DNA of 64,000 nt, from positions 1,178,001-1,242,000 of the forward strand of contig NZ_VCEJ01000004.1 in NCBI RefSeq assembly GCF_005860805.1, written 5' to 3'. Under the pieces are notes generated by a model, which had not been told where the DNA came from, did not search any database, and saw only the letters and a program-made list of their open reading frames with translations. This DNA comes from Dyadobacter luticola. GTDB lineage: Bacteria; Bacteroidota; Bacteroidia; Cytophagales; Spirosomataceae. Both the position numbers and the translations under genes were made by a program. Shown piece after piece: positions 25,669 through 33,987 of this stretch. Positions within the stretch are counted from its first letter, which is position 1; every line of letters begins with the position of its first letter.

Positions 25669-26781
25669 TTATTTCCCAGCCAACATAATTTTCGCCCCAC
25701 CTTTCCGGATCGATTCATACACCGCATCCACTACGATCATATCTTTCAAACCTTCTGCGCCGGTTACATTCGGATCAGGCTTGTTGTTCAGGATGATATC
25801 GGCGATACCATCCATCTGCAGAGTTTGATGTGTAATCACAGGCTGATTCATCGGACCATTATGCGTTCTACCTTTGATCGGGCCGTAGCTGAATGCCGGG
25901 CTGAGTTCCACGAAACCCTTTTCGCCGACTACATACAGTCTTTCGTAATTATTGAAATTGTAGGTTGTGCCGCAGCTCGCGATTACGCCGCTCGGAAAGC
26001 CCAGCTGGAACATAATCGTTTCGTCCACTTCCTTGAACTTCACCGGATCGGTTTTAGATTCCTGAGCAGTAACCCAAATCGGCTCTTCGCCCGTCGCATA
26101 CCTCGCGCCATTTAATGCATAAATGCCTACGTCCATCATCGCGCCGCCGCCGGCCAATGCTTTTTTTAGCCGCCACTGGTTCGGGTCGCCGGATTTGAAA
26201 CCCATATAATTATTGACGTGCATGATCTTTCCCAGCTCACCCGCCTCGCGCATCCGGATCAGCTCGCGGGTATGCGGTTCAAAATGCATGCGGTAACCAA
26301 TGTAAAATTTGACTCCCGCTTTTTCGCAAGCCGCAATCATTTCGCGGGTTTGCTTCGCATTGTCGGCCACTGGTTTTTCGCAAAGTACGTGTTTTCCTGC
26401 TGCTGCAATTTGTAGCACATGCTTGTGATGCAGCGAGTTAGGCGTGGTAATGTAGACAATGTCAATGTCCGGATTGTTTTTAATCTGGCTGACGGTTTCG
26501 TAGTTGTAGGTGTTCTTTTCAGGAATGTTATACTTCTTTTTCCAATCTTCCAGCTTAGCCGGCGTGCCTGAAACGGCTCCCACCAAAGTGGCCATTTTAC
26601 AATCTTTCATGGCTTCGGCCACCCGCGTTCCATAGCTTCCGAGTCCCATGATGGCTACGCGCAACTGTTTGTCGGCTTTGGGGCGGGAGTAGAGCTCGCG
26701 GGCCGCGGCGGGTAAATCGGCCAGGGCAGTGGCACCAATTCCTAAGGTCATTTTTTGGAGAAAATTACGGCGTGAATCCAT
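25669..26781 (-). CDS. Gfo/Idh/MocA family oxidoreductase, Tat-like signal (paralogue 2)
   Basis: A 370-residue NAD(P)-dependent sugar dehydrogenase-like protein. MDSRRNFLQKMTLGIGATA is a probable twin-arginine signal, consistent with export of a cofactor-loaded enzyme. The Rossmann motif AIMGLGSYG, the catalytic lysine in CEKPVADN and GGGAMMDVGIYALNGAR are present. It is a tandem paralogue of the gene 12 bases upstream (same length, with most residues matching by eye). GH18 follows after 24 bases. Confidence 0.93.
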   Translation of the reverse strand: MDSRRNFLQKMTLGIGATALADLPAAARELYSRPKADKQLRVAIMGLGSYGTRVAEAMKDCKMATLVGAVSGTPAKLEDWKKKYNIPEKNTYNYETVSQIKNNPDIDIVYITTPNSLHHKHVLQIAAAGKHVLCEKPVADNAKQTREMIAACEKAGVKFYIGYRMHFEPHTRELIRMREAGELGKIMHVNNYMGFKSGDPNQWRLKKALAGGGAMMDVGIYALNGARYATGEEPIWVTAQESKTDPVKFKEVDETIMFQLGFPSGVIASCGTTYNFNNYERLYVVGEKGFVELSPAFSYGPIKGRTHNGPMNQPVITHQTLQMDGIADIILNNKPDPNVTGAEGLKDMIVVDAVYESIRKGGAKIMLAGK

Positions 26782-26793
26782 AGTAACGAGTGA

Positions 26794-27906
26794 TTATTTG
26801 TTGATAAAAACCTTCGCCCCATTCTTTCGAAGCGATTCATAAATGGCATCGATGACCAGCATATCCTTCAATCCCTCTGCACCGGTCACATTCGGGTCGG
26901 GTTTTCCGTTCAGGATCGCATCAGCAATTCCGTCCAGCTGGTAAGCCTGGTGATTTACATCCGGTTGCTTGATTTCGCCTTTGTGCGTAGTGCCGCGAAT
27001 CGGGCCGTAGCCAAATGCGGGGTTCATTTCCGCCCAGCCTTTGTCGCCCATAAGCCGGAGCATCTCCACGTGATTAAACCCGTAAGTACAGCCGCAGTTG
27101 GCAATAATTCCGCTCGGAAAACCGAGCTGAAATGTCACCGTCTCATCCACATCCTTGAATTTCACCGGATCAGTTTTCGATTCCTGCGCAGTAACCCAAA
27201 CCGGCTCCTCGCCCGTGCAATACCGCGCACCATTTGTCGAATACACGCCCACATCCATCACCGCGCCTCCGCCAGCCAAAGCTTTTTTTAGTCTCCACTG
27301 CGTCGGGTCGCCTATCTGAAAACCTGCATAATTATTGACGTGCATGATTTTGCCAAATTCACCGGCCTCGCGCATTCTGATCAACTCCTTCGTGTGCGGC
27401 TCAAAATGAAGGCGGTAACCAATGTAAAATTTCACGCCAGCCTTCTCGCAGGCAGCAATCATCTCCCGGGCTTGTTTGGCATTGTCCGCCACCGGTTTTT
27501 CACAAATCACGTGTTTCCCCGCCGCAGCCACTTGCAGTACATGCTTGTGGTGCAGTGAGTTAGGCGTGATCACATACACAATGTCAATGTCAGGGTTATT
27601 TTTGATTTCATTGAGGTTTTCGTAGTTGTAAACATTCTTATCCTCAATCCCGTATTTCTGCTTCCATTCCGGAATTTTGGAAGGCGTACCTGTCACAATC
27701 CCCACCAGCTTGGCCGTTTTACATTCTTTCATCCCCCTCGCTACAATGTTGGCATACCCGCCCAGGCCCATCAATGCCACGCGGAGTTGCTTGTCGGCAG
27801 GGGCTTTTTGCAAAAATGGGGCGGAAACTGCGGGCGTAAGATCAGTGAGCGTAGCAGCCCCCAATCCGAGGGAAAGCGTTTGTATAAAGTCACGGCGGGA
27901 ATTCAT
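26794..27906 (-). CDS. Gfo/Idh/MocA family oxidoreductase, Tat-like signal (paralogue 1)
   Basis: A 370-residue tandem paralogue of the next gene. MNSRRDFIQTLSLGLGAAT is a probable twin-arginine signal. The NAD(P) motif ALMGLGGYAN, catalytic Lys in CEKPVADN and the GGGAVMDVGVYSTNGAR segment are conserved. It is the promoter-proximal gene of the three-gene unit with its paralogue and GH18. The differing second half (GCTYGFNHVEMLRLMGDKGW versus GTTYNFNNYERLYVVGEKGF) suggests different substrates. Confidence 0.93.
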   Translation of the reverse strand: MNSRRDFIQTLSLGLGAATLTDLTPAVSAPFLQKAPADKQLRVALMGLGGYANIVARGMKECKTAKLVGIVTGTPSKIPEWKQKYGIEDKNVYNYENLNEIKNNPDIDIVYVITPNSLHHKHVLQVAAAGKHVICEKPVADNAKQAREMIAACEKAGVKFYIGYRLHFEPHTKELIRMREAGEFGKIMHVNNYAGFQIGDPTQWRLKKALAGGGAVMDVGVYSTNGARYCTGEEPVWVTAQESKTDPVKFKDVDETVTFQLGFPSGIIANCGCTYGFNHVEMLRLMGDKGWAEMNPAFGYGPIRGTTHKGEIKQPDVNHQAYQLDGIADAILNGKPDPNVTGAEGLKDMLVIDAIYESLRKNGAKVFINK

Positions 27907-28030
27907 AATGGCCAGTTTTTAGAGTGTTGGAAAACAAGGGGAAAAGAGTTTGGCGGGAATTATCTCCTTATCTCTAAAATATTGGCTATGAATACTTTTT
28001 TACTATATGCTTCCTTTACTCATCTTGTTC

Positions 28031-28651
28031 TTAATATGACTTGCTCAGTTTCGCAGCACCTGATGACGATTTAGCAAGAGGTGTAATTTGGGAAGAATCC
28101 TTTTCCCGATTAATTCCCACTGATTTCTTCGCTTCATTGAATTTTCTCTCGATTTCCTCTGGTAGTGCTGTGCAGATCAAATTTTCAAGTGTGATATCGA
28201 AGAACCTGTGAATGATAACCAGATCGTTCAATGAAAAAGAACGAGTTCCGCTCAATAACTCGGATGTGTAAGACTTGCTGTGGCTGAGTAATGCCGCGAG
28301 GTCGTTTTGATTTAACCCGTTCTCTTGCAACTTGCTGAGAATTAACTCCTTTCTTTTTTTGAAAAATTGTAATTCTTTTTTTACCTGCTTTTCTGCTTTA
28401 TCACTCTCTTTGAATTGCTTTTTAGGAATTGAATCAAAGTCGGACCAGTGAAGTGATTCATATCTTTGGATTAGATCTTTAACCTGTTTTCTCAGAGGTT
28501 CCAGATCCGATTGTTCTTTACTTAGCAGCCTCAAAGACCTTTCTGCCCAGACTGCTCGTTCCATATCTATTTCCGAAGTTAGCTCGCCTTTTTTGATCAT
28601 CTCTCTGACATCAAATGCTGACATCACAGCAGTTTGTTGTTTTTTAGCCAT
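28031..28651 (-). CDS. HTH antitoxin-like protein, HigA type (206 aa)
   Basis: The XRE-type HTH is central (LSKLQENGLNQNDLAALLSHSKSYTSELLSGTRSFSLNDL, about residues 103-143). The N-terminal 100 residues are helical and charged (a coiled-coil-like stretch around KQVKDLIQRYESLHW), and the 206-residue length is about twice that of a classical HigA. It overlaps the HigB-like toxin gene upstream by eight bases, the reversed toxin-antitoxin order of higBA. It probably binds the palindrome at 28983-29007. Confidence 0.83.
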   Translation of the reverse strand: MAKKQQTAVMSAFDVREMIKKGELTSEIDMERAVWAERSLRLLSKEQSDLEPLRKQVKDLIQRYESLHWSDFDSIPKKQFKESDKAEKQVKKELQFFKKRKELILSKLQENGLNQNDLAALLSHSKSYTSELLSGTRSFSLNDLVIIHRFFDITLENLICTALPEEIERKFNEAKKSVGINREKDSSQITPLAKSSSGAAKLSKSY

Positions 28652-28961
28652 TTTTCGATGCTCTTTTTGTTGTTTTTAATGTTCGTTCATAGTCCTGATG
28701 ATTACCCGCCCAGACTATTGTCGCTTGCCGTTCTTCAATAACTATCAGTATCAGTGTCCTATGGATATGAATATCCATAAAATAGTAACCTGCATTATGC
28801 ACTTTCTCAGCATCTCTTCGAATCAACCCAATCTCGCTTATTGAATCAACCTCTGCATTTTCCAGGTCCTGAATTAAGCGGTCAATTGCTTTGGCCAATT
28901 TTACGTTCCCCTGATTTTTGTTTCTGAGCCTGAATAAAATTCCCTTCCCATACAGTTGCAT
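28644..28961 (-). CDS. HigB/RelE-like toxin (type II toxin-antitoxin)
   Basis: A 105-residue basic protein with the pattern of a HigB/RelE mRNA interferase: a helical N-terminus (GNVKLAKAIDRLIQDLENA), a central strand pair (YYFMDIHIHRTLILIVIEERQATIVWAGNHQDYERT). It is the first gene of a two-gene operon with the HTH protein, overlapping it by eight bases. Ribonuclease activity is inferred from family resemblance; I cannot verify catalytic residues by eye. Confidence 0.78.
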   Translation of the reverse strand: MQLYGKGILFRLRNKNQGNVKLAKAIDRLIQDLENAEVDSISEIGLIRRDAEKVHNAGYYFMDIHIHRTLILIVIEERQATIVWAGNHQDYERTLKTTKRASKNG

Positions 28962-28982
28962 ACGCCGATTGAATTTACATGA

Positions 28983-29007
28983 AAAGTTCTACAAAAAGTA
29001 GAACTTT
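28983..29007. promoter_or_regulatory. Perfect palindromic operator of the HigBA-like operon
   Basis: AAAGTTCTAC and GTAGAACTTT form a 10-bp perfect inverted repeat around AAAAA, 21 bases upstream of the toxin start. Position and symmetry fit autoregulation by the HTH antitoxin. Confidence 0.6.
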
Positions 29008-29080
29008 AAAATTTGCCGTTTCTATTTAGACGCGTGATTAATCCGGAGGTAACACATTTCTGGGATATTTTTTAACAAAA

Positions 29081-29111
29081 AAAGCTCCCGGAGGTTAACC
29101 CCGGGAGCTTT
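29081..29111 (-). terminator. Rho-independent terminator after the small secreted protein gene
   Basis: A perfect 11-bp GC-rich stem AAAGCTCCCGG/CCGGGAGCTTT with a 9-base loop, followed on the minus strand by a T-run (TTTTTG), 21 bases after the stop at 29133. Confidence 0.88.
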
Positions 29112-29132
29112 CTGTGAACCTTAAAAACCGAC

Positions 29133-29510
29133 TTATTTTACTGTGAGGACTCTTTCTGTTTTTTGTTCAGACACCTGGAATGATTTGGTTTGGACTTCGC
29201 CGCCGCTGATCACATCCAATTTATACTGACCAGCTTCCATTTGATCCATGTTCAAAGAGCGACCGAATTTCTGGTTTTCTTTGCTCACCGTTTCGCGGTA
29301 AACAACGTCTCCTGTTTCATTTTTCAATAAGATCGTTGTGTTGTTTGAAGCGTCTGTTTTGTTGACCATCACATTGATGTTACCTGTTTTGGTAGGGTAG
29401 ATACCGGTTCCGAATTTGGAAGCTTTGGTTTCTTTGTCTTCTGCGTTGGCAGCGAAAGTAGAAGCGATAAATGCGAAAGCAAATGCGATTGTTTTGATTG
29501 AAGTTTTCAT
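29133..29510 (-). CDS. Small secreted beta-sandwich protein (125 aa), T9SS sorting-domain-like
   Basis: The ATG at 29510 begins a clear signal peptide (MKTSIKTIAFAFAFIASTFAANA). The mature 100 residues read like an Ig-like or type IX sorting domain: TTILLKNETGDVVYRETV, then LNMDQMEAGQYKLDVISGG and TKSFQVSEQ, the order seen in Por-secretion C-terminal domains, but without a cargo domain. Function unknown; a structural or envelope role is possible. It has its own terminator and a perfect 21-bp palindrome upstream of its promoter. Confidence 0.8.
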   Translation of the reverse strand: MKTSIKTIAFAFAFIASTFAANAEDKETKASKFGTGIYPTKTGNINVMVNKTDASNNTTILLKNETGDVVYRETVSKENQKFGRSLNMDQMEAGQYKLDVISGGEVQTKSFQVSEQKTERVLTVK

Positions 29511-29572
29511 GGCTATTTTATTTTTATGGCTGTTGTTTTTGTTTGATTTTCTTTTTGTCCCTGAGGACATAA

Positions 29573-29580
29573 CAAAGGTG
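29573..29580 (-). promoter_or_regulatory. Candidate -7 element (CACCTTTG) of the small secreted protein gene
   Basis: CACCTTTG on the minus strand differs from TAnnTTTG only at its first base. It lies 62 bases upstream of the ATG and 12 bases downstream of the palindrome at 29593-29613, which would cover the -33 region. Confidence 0.4.
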
Positions 29581-29592
29581 GCATAAAACCAG

Positions 29593-29613
29593 GTACTATG
29601 TATTACATAGTAC
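29593..29613. promoter_or_regulatory. Perfect 21-bp palindrome upstream of the small secreted protein gene
   Basis: GTACTATGTA-T-TACATAGTAC: ten perfectly paired bases around one central T. It is placed where an activator or repressor of the gene at 29510 would bind. Confidence 0.55.
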
Positions 29614-29741
29614 ACGAGTGGGAGTTTTAGGTAAATGAGTGGTTGATATCTTTCATGAGTAATTTATCGGTTTCTGAATTTTGATCTAATGAGGAGATGC
29701 AGGAAAGGAATGTTGCTTGAGAAATGTTAACAAACGTTAAA

Positions 29742-29775
29742 AAAAACGGCTCACTGTTTTGCAGGAGCCGTTTTT
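29742..29775 (-). terminator. Rho-independent terminator after the MFS gene
   Basis: AAAAACGGCTC/GAGCCGTTTTT, 11 bp perfect, 12-base loop, with a long T-run on the minus strand. It closes the GH88 catabolic cluster. Confidence 0.85.
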
Positions 29776-29800
29776 CGGATGAGTGATATGTATGAAGGAA

Positions 29801-31042
29801 CTATTCCTTTTCCACAAAATTCATGTCTTTCGTAAACGTTTCTTCCAAAAAGTACAGTGCCAACATGGCTAACGCGCTGGTTGCCACACCAATCAATAGC
29901 CCACTCTGAATTACGCCGAGGTCGGGTTTGAATTGCACAAACAATGCTGCGAGCGGTATCGTGGCGCCGCGGACGAAATTGGGGACGGTAGTAGCAACCG
30001 TCGCGCGGAGGTTTGTTCCAAAAAGCTCTGCGGCGATTGTGATGAACAAGGTCCAGTAGCCGTTACAAAAACCCAGCAACGTGCAAAGCAGGTAAAAAGA
30101 GAATAAATCCTGCATCGGGATCAGCAGGTAGCCGACCACCATGGCCAGCGACAGGATGATAAATAGCCTTATCACTTTCTTGCGGCTCTTTAAATATTGG
30201 CTCAGCAAACCACTGATAATGTCACCCGCCACCTGACCGGAAAATGCGAGCATCACGGCTTTTCCGGCATTGATACCTTCTACGCCTTTTGCTGCACCAA
30301 ATTCCGGCGAGAATGTGATCAGGATACCCACCACGAACCAGATTGGCAGGCCTACCAGAATCGCCATGAGGTATTTCCCAAGGCGTTTTTTGTTGGTTAA
30401 AATCATGAGAATGTTGCCGCGGTCCACCGTATTTTCTTTGACCTGCTTAAACATGCCCGATTCAAAAACATTGAACCGAAGTACCAGCAGTAGCAAGCCC
30501 ATTCCACCGCCCACGAAATAGGATATCCGCCAGGCAAAAAGATCCGCAACAAAATAGGCGAGGATCGCGCCCAGGACGCCGAGGGTTGCTACCAATGTTG
30601 TTCCGTACCCTCTGATTTCCTTTGGCAAAACTTCTGTAACCAATGTGATTCCCGCGCCCAGCTCACCCGCAAGTCCTACTCCTGCGACAAAACGAAGCAG
30701 CGCATATTGGTCCAGCGACTGTACGAAACCATTCCCAATATTGGCGAGCGAGTACATAATGATGGAGCCGAAAAGTACCGAAAGCCGGCCTCTTTTATCG
30801 GCAATAATCCCCCAAAGCACACCGCCAATCAACATTCCCGCCATCTGGTAGTTCAGCAGGCGGATACCCTCCGTCAACAATTGCTCGGCTGGCACATTCA
30901 GCGCTTTCAGGCTCGGGACCCGTACGACGCTGAATAAAAAGAGGTCGTACATATCGACCAGGTAGCCCAGCGCGGCCACGATCACCGGGATTTGTAATAG
31001 TTGAGATAAAAGAGATGGGCGTGATTCAGGATTTAGGGACAT
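29801..31042 (-). CDS. MFS transporter (sugar/metabolite importer-like)
   Basis: A 413-residue inner-membrane carrier with about 12 hydrophobic segments. The MFS loop motif GIIADKRGRLSVLFGS lies between helices 2 and 3, and RFVAGVGLAGELGAGITLVTEVLP is the motif of the metabolite:H+ symporter group. It is the last gene of the minus-strand cluster of GH88, TIM-barrel isomerase, Gfo/Idh and SDR genes, so it probably imports the oligosaccharide or its breakdown product across the inner membrane. The substrate is not determined by sequence. Confidence 0.92.
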   Translation of the reverse strand: MSLNPESRPSLLSQLLQIPVIVAALGYLVDMYDLFLFSVVRVPSLKALNVPAEQLLTEGIRLLNYQMAGMLIGGVLWGIIADKRGRLSVLFGSIIMYSLANIGNGFVQSLDQYALLRFVAGVGLAGELGAGITLVTEVLPKEIRGYGTTLVATLGVLGAILAYFVADLFAWRISYFVGGGMGLLLLVLRFNVFESGMFKQVKENTVDRGNILMILTNKKRLGKYLMAILVGLPIWFVVGILITFSPEFGAAKGVEGINAGKAVMLAFSGQVAGDIISGLLSQYLKSRKKVIRLFIILSLAMVVGYLLIPMQDLFSFYLLCTLLGFCNGYWTLFITIAAELFGTNLRATVATTVPNFVRGATIPLAALFVQFKPDLGVIQSGLLIGVATSALAMLALYFLEETFTKDMNFVEKE

Positions 31043-31152
31043 TGTTGGAAGCTTTTAGCCAGTAGCAGTTAGCGCTTAGCTCGTTTGACAATATTTTTAT
31101 TTTACATAAAACCAAAGAAGCTGCCGGCCGGAGCTAAATGCTTAAAAGCCGC

Positions 31153-31923
31153 TCATAACCTGTCAATCAGCATCCCGCCATCCACACCGATTACCTGGCC
31201 TGTCGAATAAGGAAAGTCGCCCCGGGTAAGGGATGCAACCGCTTTTCCGACGTCTTCCGGCGTACCCCAGCGAGGCTGCAATGCAATGCCGCTTTGAAAA
31301 AGGTTATCGTATTTCTCCGTAACCTTAGAAGTCATATCCGTTGCGACAATACCCGGCCTGATTTCAAAAACAGGAATGTTATACTCTGCCATTCTCACGG
31401 CAAAAAGCAAATTCGTCATCGCCAGTCCGGCTTTTGAAATGCAATATTCACCCCGATTGATAGAAGCGACGGTTGCCGAAATAGATGTTACAAAGATGAT
31501 GGTAGACTCAAAAGCATGGTTATTCTGCTTCGTATGGGCCATTCTTTTTGCAATCGCCTGGGTGAAGAAAAACGGTCCCTGCAAATTGGTGGTCATCACT
31601 TCGTCGTAATTCTCAATGGTTGTTTCCAGAATGTCGAGCCTTACGCGGGGCGCTATGCCGGCATTATTCACCAGCACATTGATTTCGCCCAAAACCGCAT
31701 ACGCTTTTTCAATGATCGCGTCCCGGTCGGCCGCCGAAGCAATACTTCCCTGACAATAAACCACTTCTGCGCCGAGGCCACGAAGTTCTTCCAATGCTTC
31801 GGTCACATGCTCTTCATCGCGCACACCATTGATAGCGAGGTTAAAACCTTCTTTGGCCAATGCTTTTGCGATACCAAAACCGATACCGCGGCTTCCTCCG
31901 GTGATCAGGGCTGTTTTTTTCAT
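31153..31923 (-). CDS. SDR family oxidoreductase (3-ketoacyl-ACP reductase-like)
   Basis: A 256-residue classical SDR with [15 protein letters not shown] (residues 8-22), NNAGIAPR, catalytic Ser in TSISATVAS and YCISKAG. The C-terminal [12 protein letters not shown] is typical. In a sugar cluster such enzymes commonly act on sugar or polyol carbonyls rather than fatty acids. Its ATG overlaps the stop of the Gfo/Idh gene by four bases (ATGA), so the two are translationally coupled. Confidence 0.93.
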   Translation of the reverse strand: MKKTALITGGSRGIGFGIAKALAKEGFNLAINGVRDEEHVTEALEELRGLGAEVVYCQGSIASAADRDAIIEKAYAVLGEINVLVNNAGIAPRVRLDILETTIENYDEVMTTNLQGPFFFTQAIAKRMAHTKQNNHAFESTIIFVTSISATVASINRGEYCISKAGLAMTNLLFAVRMAEYNIPVFEIRPGIVATDMTSKVTEKYDNLFQSGIALQPRWGTPEDVGKAVASLTRGDFPYSTGQVIGVDGGMLIDRL

Positions 31924-33065
31924 AGTTCGTCGATATCAACCCAGGCCCGTTTTGCCCAGCTTTCCAAGCCTTTTTCTGCCAGCTGCACACCTCTTGCACC
32001 TGCTTTCAGGTCCCAGGGGAATGGCGTGTCTTTTACAATATGTTTTAAAAACAGCTCCCACTGCGCTTTGAAAGCATTATCAAAAAGCTCCTGCTCAGGC
32101 ACTTTTGCCCAGCCGTCAAAAAACGGGATCGGCTGCGGAATATCCGGGTTCCAGACTGGCTTAGGTGTATTTCCATAGTGTTGAATGTGGCAGTCGCGAA
32201 GACCGGCCACAGCAGATCCATGCGTACCGTCGACTTGCAAGGTCAGAAGGTCGTCGCGGCGCACGCGCACTGTCCATGAAGAATTGAATTGCGCGATCAC
32301 ATCGCCTTCCAGTTCAAATGTTGCGTAACAAGCGTCGTCAGCAGTGGCTTTATATGCTTGTCCATTTTCATCAATACGCTCCGGAATGTGCGTTGCACCG
32401 AGGCAGGAAACGGATTTTACCTTACCAAAAAGATTATCCAGCACATAGCGCCAGTGGCAAAGCATATCCACGATAATGCCGCCGTCGTCTTCCTTGCGGT
32501 AGTTCCACGAAGGACGCTGCGCCGGAATGCTGTGCCCTTCAAAAACCCAGTAGCCAAACTCGCCACGCACAGAAAGGATTTTACCAAAAAACCCGTTTTC
32601 CATCAAACGCTTCAATTTCAGCATCCCCGGAAGCCAGAGCTTATCCTGTACGACGCCATTTTTAAGTCCGGCAGCCGTTGCCAGTTCATATAGTTCCAAT
32701 GCTTCTTCCGTAGTAGTACCAGTCGGTTTTTCACAATAAATGTGTTTTCCAGCCAGAATAGCCTTCTTCACCGCAGCCGCTCGGCGACCAGTAACCTGCG
32801 CATCAAAGTAAATCTGGTAATTCGGATCAGATAGCACCGAATCCAGGTCCGTCGTATATTTCTGCACACCCGACTGCTTGCAAAGTGCCTGTAGCTTGGC
32901 TTCGTTGCGACCAACCAGGATCGGATCGGGCATAATCACTTCGTCGGCAGAGATTTTCACGCCGCCCTGCTCAATAATCGCCTTGATCGAGCGCAATAAA
33001 TGTTGGTTGGTACCCATGCGGCCGGTTACGCCGTTCATGATAATGCCAATGTTATGTGTTGTCAT
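31920..33065 (-). CDS. Gfo/Idh/MocA family oxidoreductase (cytoplasmic)
   Basis: A 381-residue dehydrogenase-like protein with an NAD(P)-binding N-terminus ([13 protein letters not shown]), the catalytic CEKPTGTT lysine and the [18 protein letters not shown] histidine region. Unlike the two paralogues at 25669-27906 it has no export signal, so it works in the cytosol. It overlaps the SDR gene by four bases and follows the TIM-barrel gene after 96 bases. It probably oxidises or reduces the sugar or uronate released by the GH88 enzyme. Confidence 0.93.
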   Translation of the reverse strand: MTTHNIGIIMNGVTGRMGTNQHLLRSIKAIIEQGGVKISADEVIMPDPILVGRNEAKLQALCKQSGVQKYTTDLDSVLSDPNYQIYFDAQVTGRRAAAVKKAILAGKHIYCEKPTGTTTEEALELYELATAAGLKNGVVQDKLWLPGMLKLKRLMENGFFGKILSVRGEFGYWVFEGHSIPAQRPSWNYRKEDDGGIIVDMLCHWRYVLDNLFGKVKSVSCLGATHIPERIDENGQAYKATADDACYATFELEGDVIAQFNSSWTVRVRRDDLLTLQVDGTHGSAVAGLRDCHIQHYGNTPKPVWNPDIPQPIPFFDGWAKVPEQELFDNAFKAQWELFLKHIVKDTPFPWDLKAGARGVQLAEKGLESWAKRAWVDIDEL

Positions 33066-33161
33066 TTTAGCTTTTAGCGGTTAGCAATTAGTTTTTATTT
33101 AAAGCAGTTGGCGCGAAGCTCAGCTTCGTGCCGATTATTCCAAGGCCTCCGGCCGACATTT

Positions 33162-33986
33162 CTAAACAGTTCGTAAAAACGCCTCAGTAATCTCACTCAA
33201 AAACAAATGCTGGTCTTTAGCCCAATGAATGTTAGAAAAAATCTCCACCTCACAAAAACCATCAAAACCAGTTTCCTCAACCCAGCTTCTGATCTTTTTC
33301 AAATCAATACACCCTTCCCCCATCAACCCTCTGTCATTCAAAAGATCAATCGTATTCACCTTCCAGTCGCAAACGTGGTAAGCCAGCAGATTTCCCTGCG
33401 CGCCGCATCTGGCGATTTCTTTTTCCAGGTCCGCATCCCACCACAAATGGTACACATCCACCGCCACGCCTACAAATTTGGAATTGAAATACTCCGCCAT
33501 ATCATTCGCCTGGGCCAATGTGTTGATCGCAGAGCGGTCGGCGGCGTACATCGGGTGCAGCGGCTCGATGGCCAGTTTTACATTTAGTTTTTCGGCCAGC
33601 GGAAGGATTGCATTAATACCTTCTTTGATTTGCTCCCGTGACTTTTCCATTGATTGATCCGGCGAAGCGCCGCAAACCAGCACGATCATCGGTGCACCGA
33701 GAGCCGCGGCTTCTTCCAGTAATTTTTTGTTGTGATCAATCGCCTGCGCACGCCCTGCGCTGCTCGTATGGGGGAAAAAGCCGCCGCGTACGTAAGAAAC
33801 AATTTCAAGTCCGGCAGCGCGGATCAGCTCTCCGGCACGATGAGGACCGATCCGTTCTGTGGCATTCTGCCAGACACTTATACCTTTGACCCCAGCCGCC
33901 GCATAGTTTTCCACTGCCTCCGGGAGCTCCCAGGGCTTCGTCGTAATGGTATGAATGCAGCAGCGGTCTAATGTGATGTCGTTCAT
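33162..33986 (-). CDS. Sugar phosphate isomerase/epimerase (xylose-isomerase-like TIM barrel)
   Basis: A 274-residue AP-endonuclease-2/xylose isomerase-like TIM barrel. Metal-binding acidic residues are expected at KLAIEPLHPMYAADR (Glu), VGVAVDVYHLWWDADLE (Asp, His) and GFCEVEIFS (Glu). No signal peptide is present. It starts one base after the GH88 stop codon, so the pair is strictly coupled. Together with the Gfo/Idh enzyme it could carry out oxidation-linked isomerisation or cleavage of a sugar. Confidence 0.9.
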   Translation of the reverse strand: MNDITLDRCCIHTITTKPWELPEAVENYAAAGVKGISVWQNATERIGPHRAGELIRAAGLEIVSYVRGGFFPHTSSAGRAQAIDHNKKLLEEAAALGAPMIVLVCGASPDQSMEKSREQIKEGINAILPLAEKLNVKLAIEPLHPMYAADRSAINTLAQANDMAEYFNSKFVGVAVDVYHLWWDADLEKEIARCGAQGNLLAYHVCDWKVNTIDLLNDRGLMGEGCIDLKKIRSWVEETGFDGFCEVEIFSNIHWAKDQHLFLSEITEAFLRTV

Positions 33987-33987
33987 A

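Noticed and set aside
31516..32178. 220-residue plus-strand frame across the SDR and Gfo/Idh genes
   Set aside because: It covers the junction of two well-supported genes on the other strand and is compositionally odd (many Cys, His, Phe).
33105..33150. IS or transposon end at the palindrome
   Set aside because: No transposase, target duplication or second end is present; an intergenic repeat is a simpler reading.
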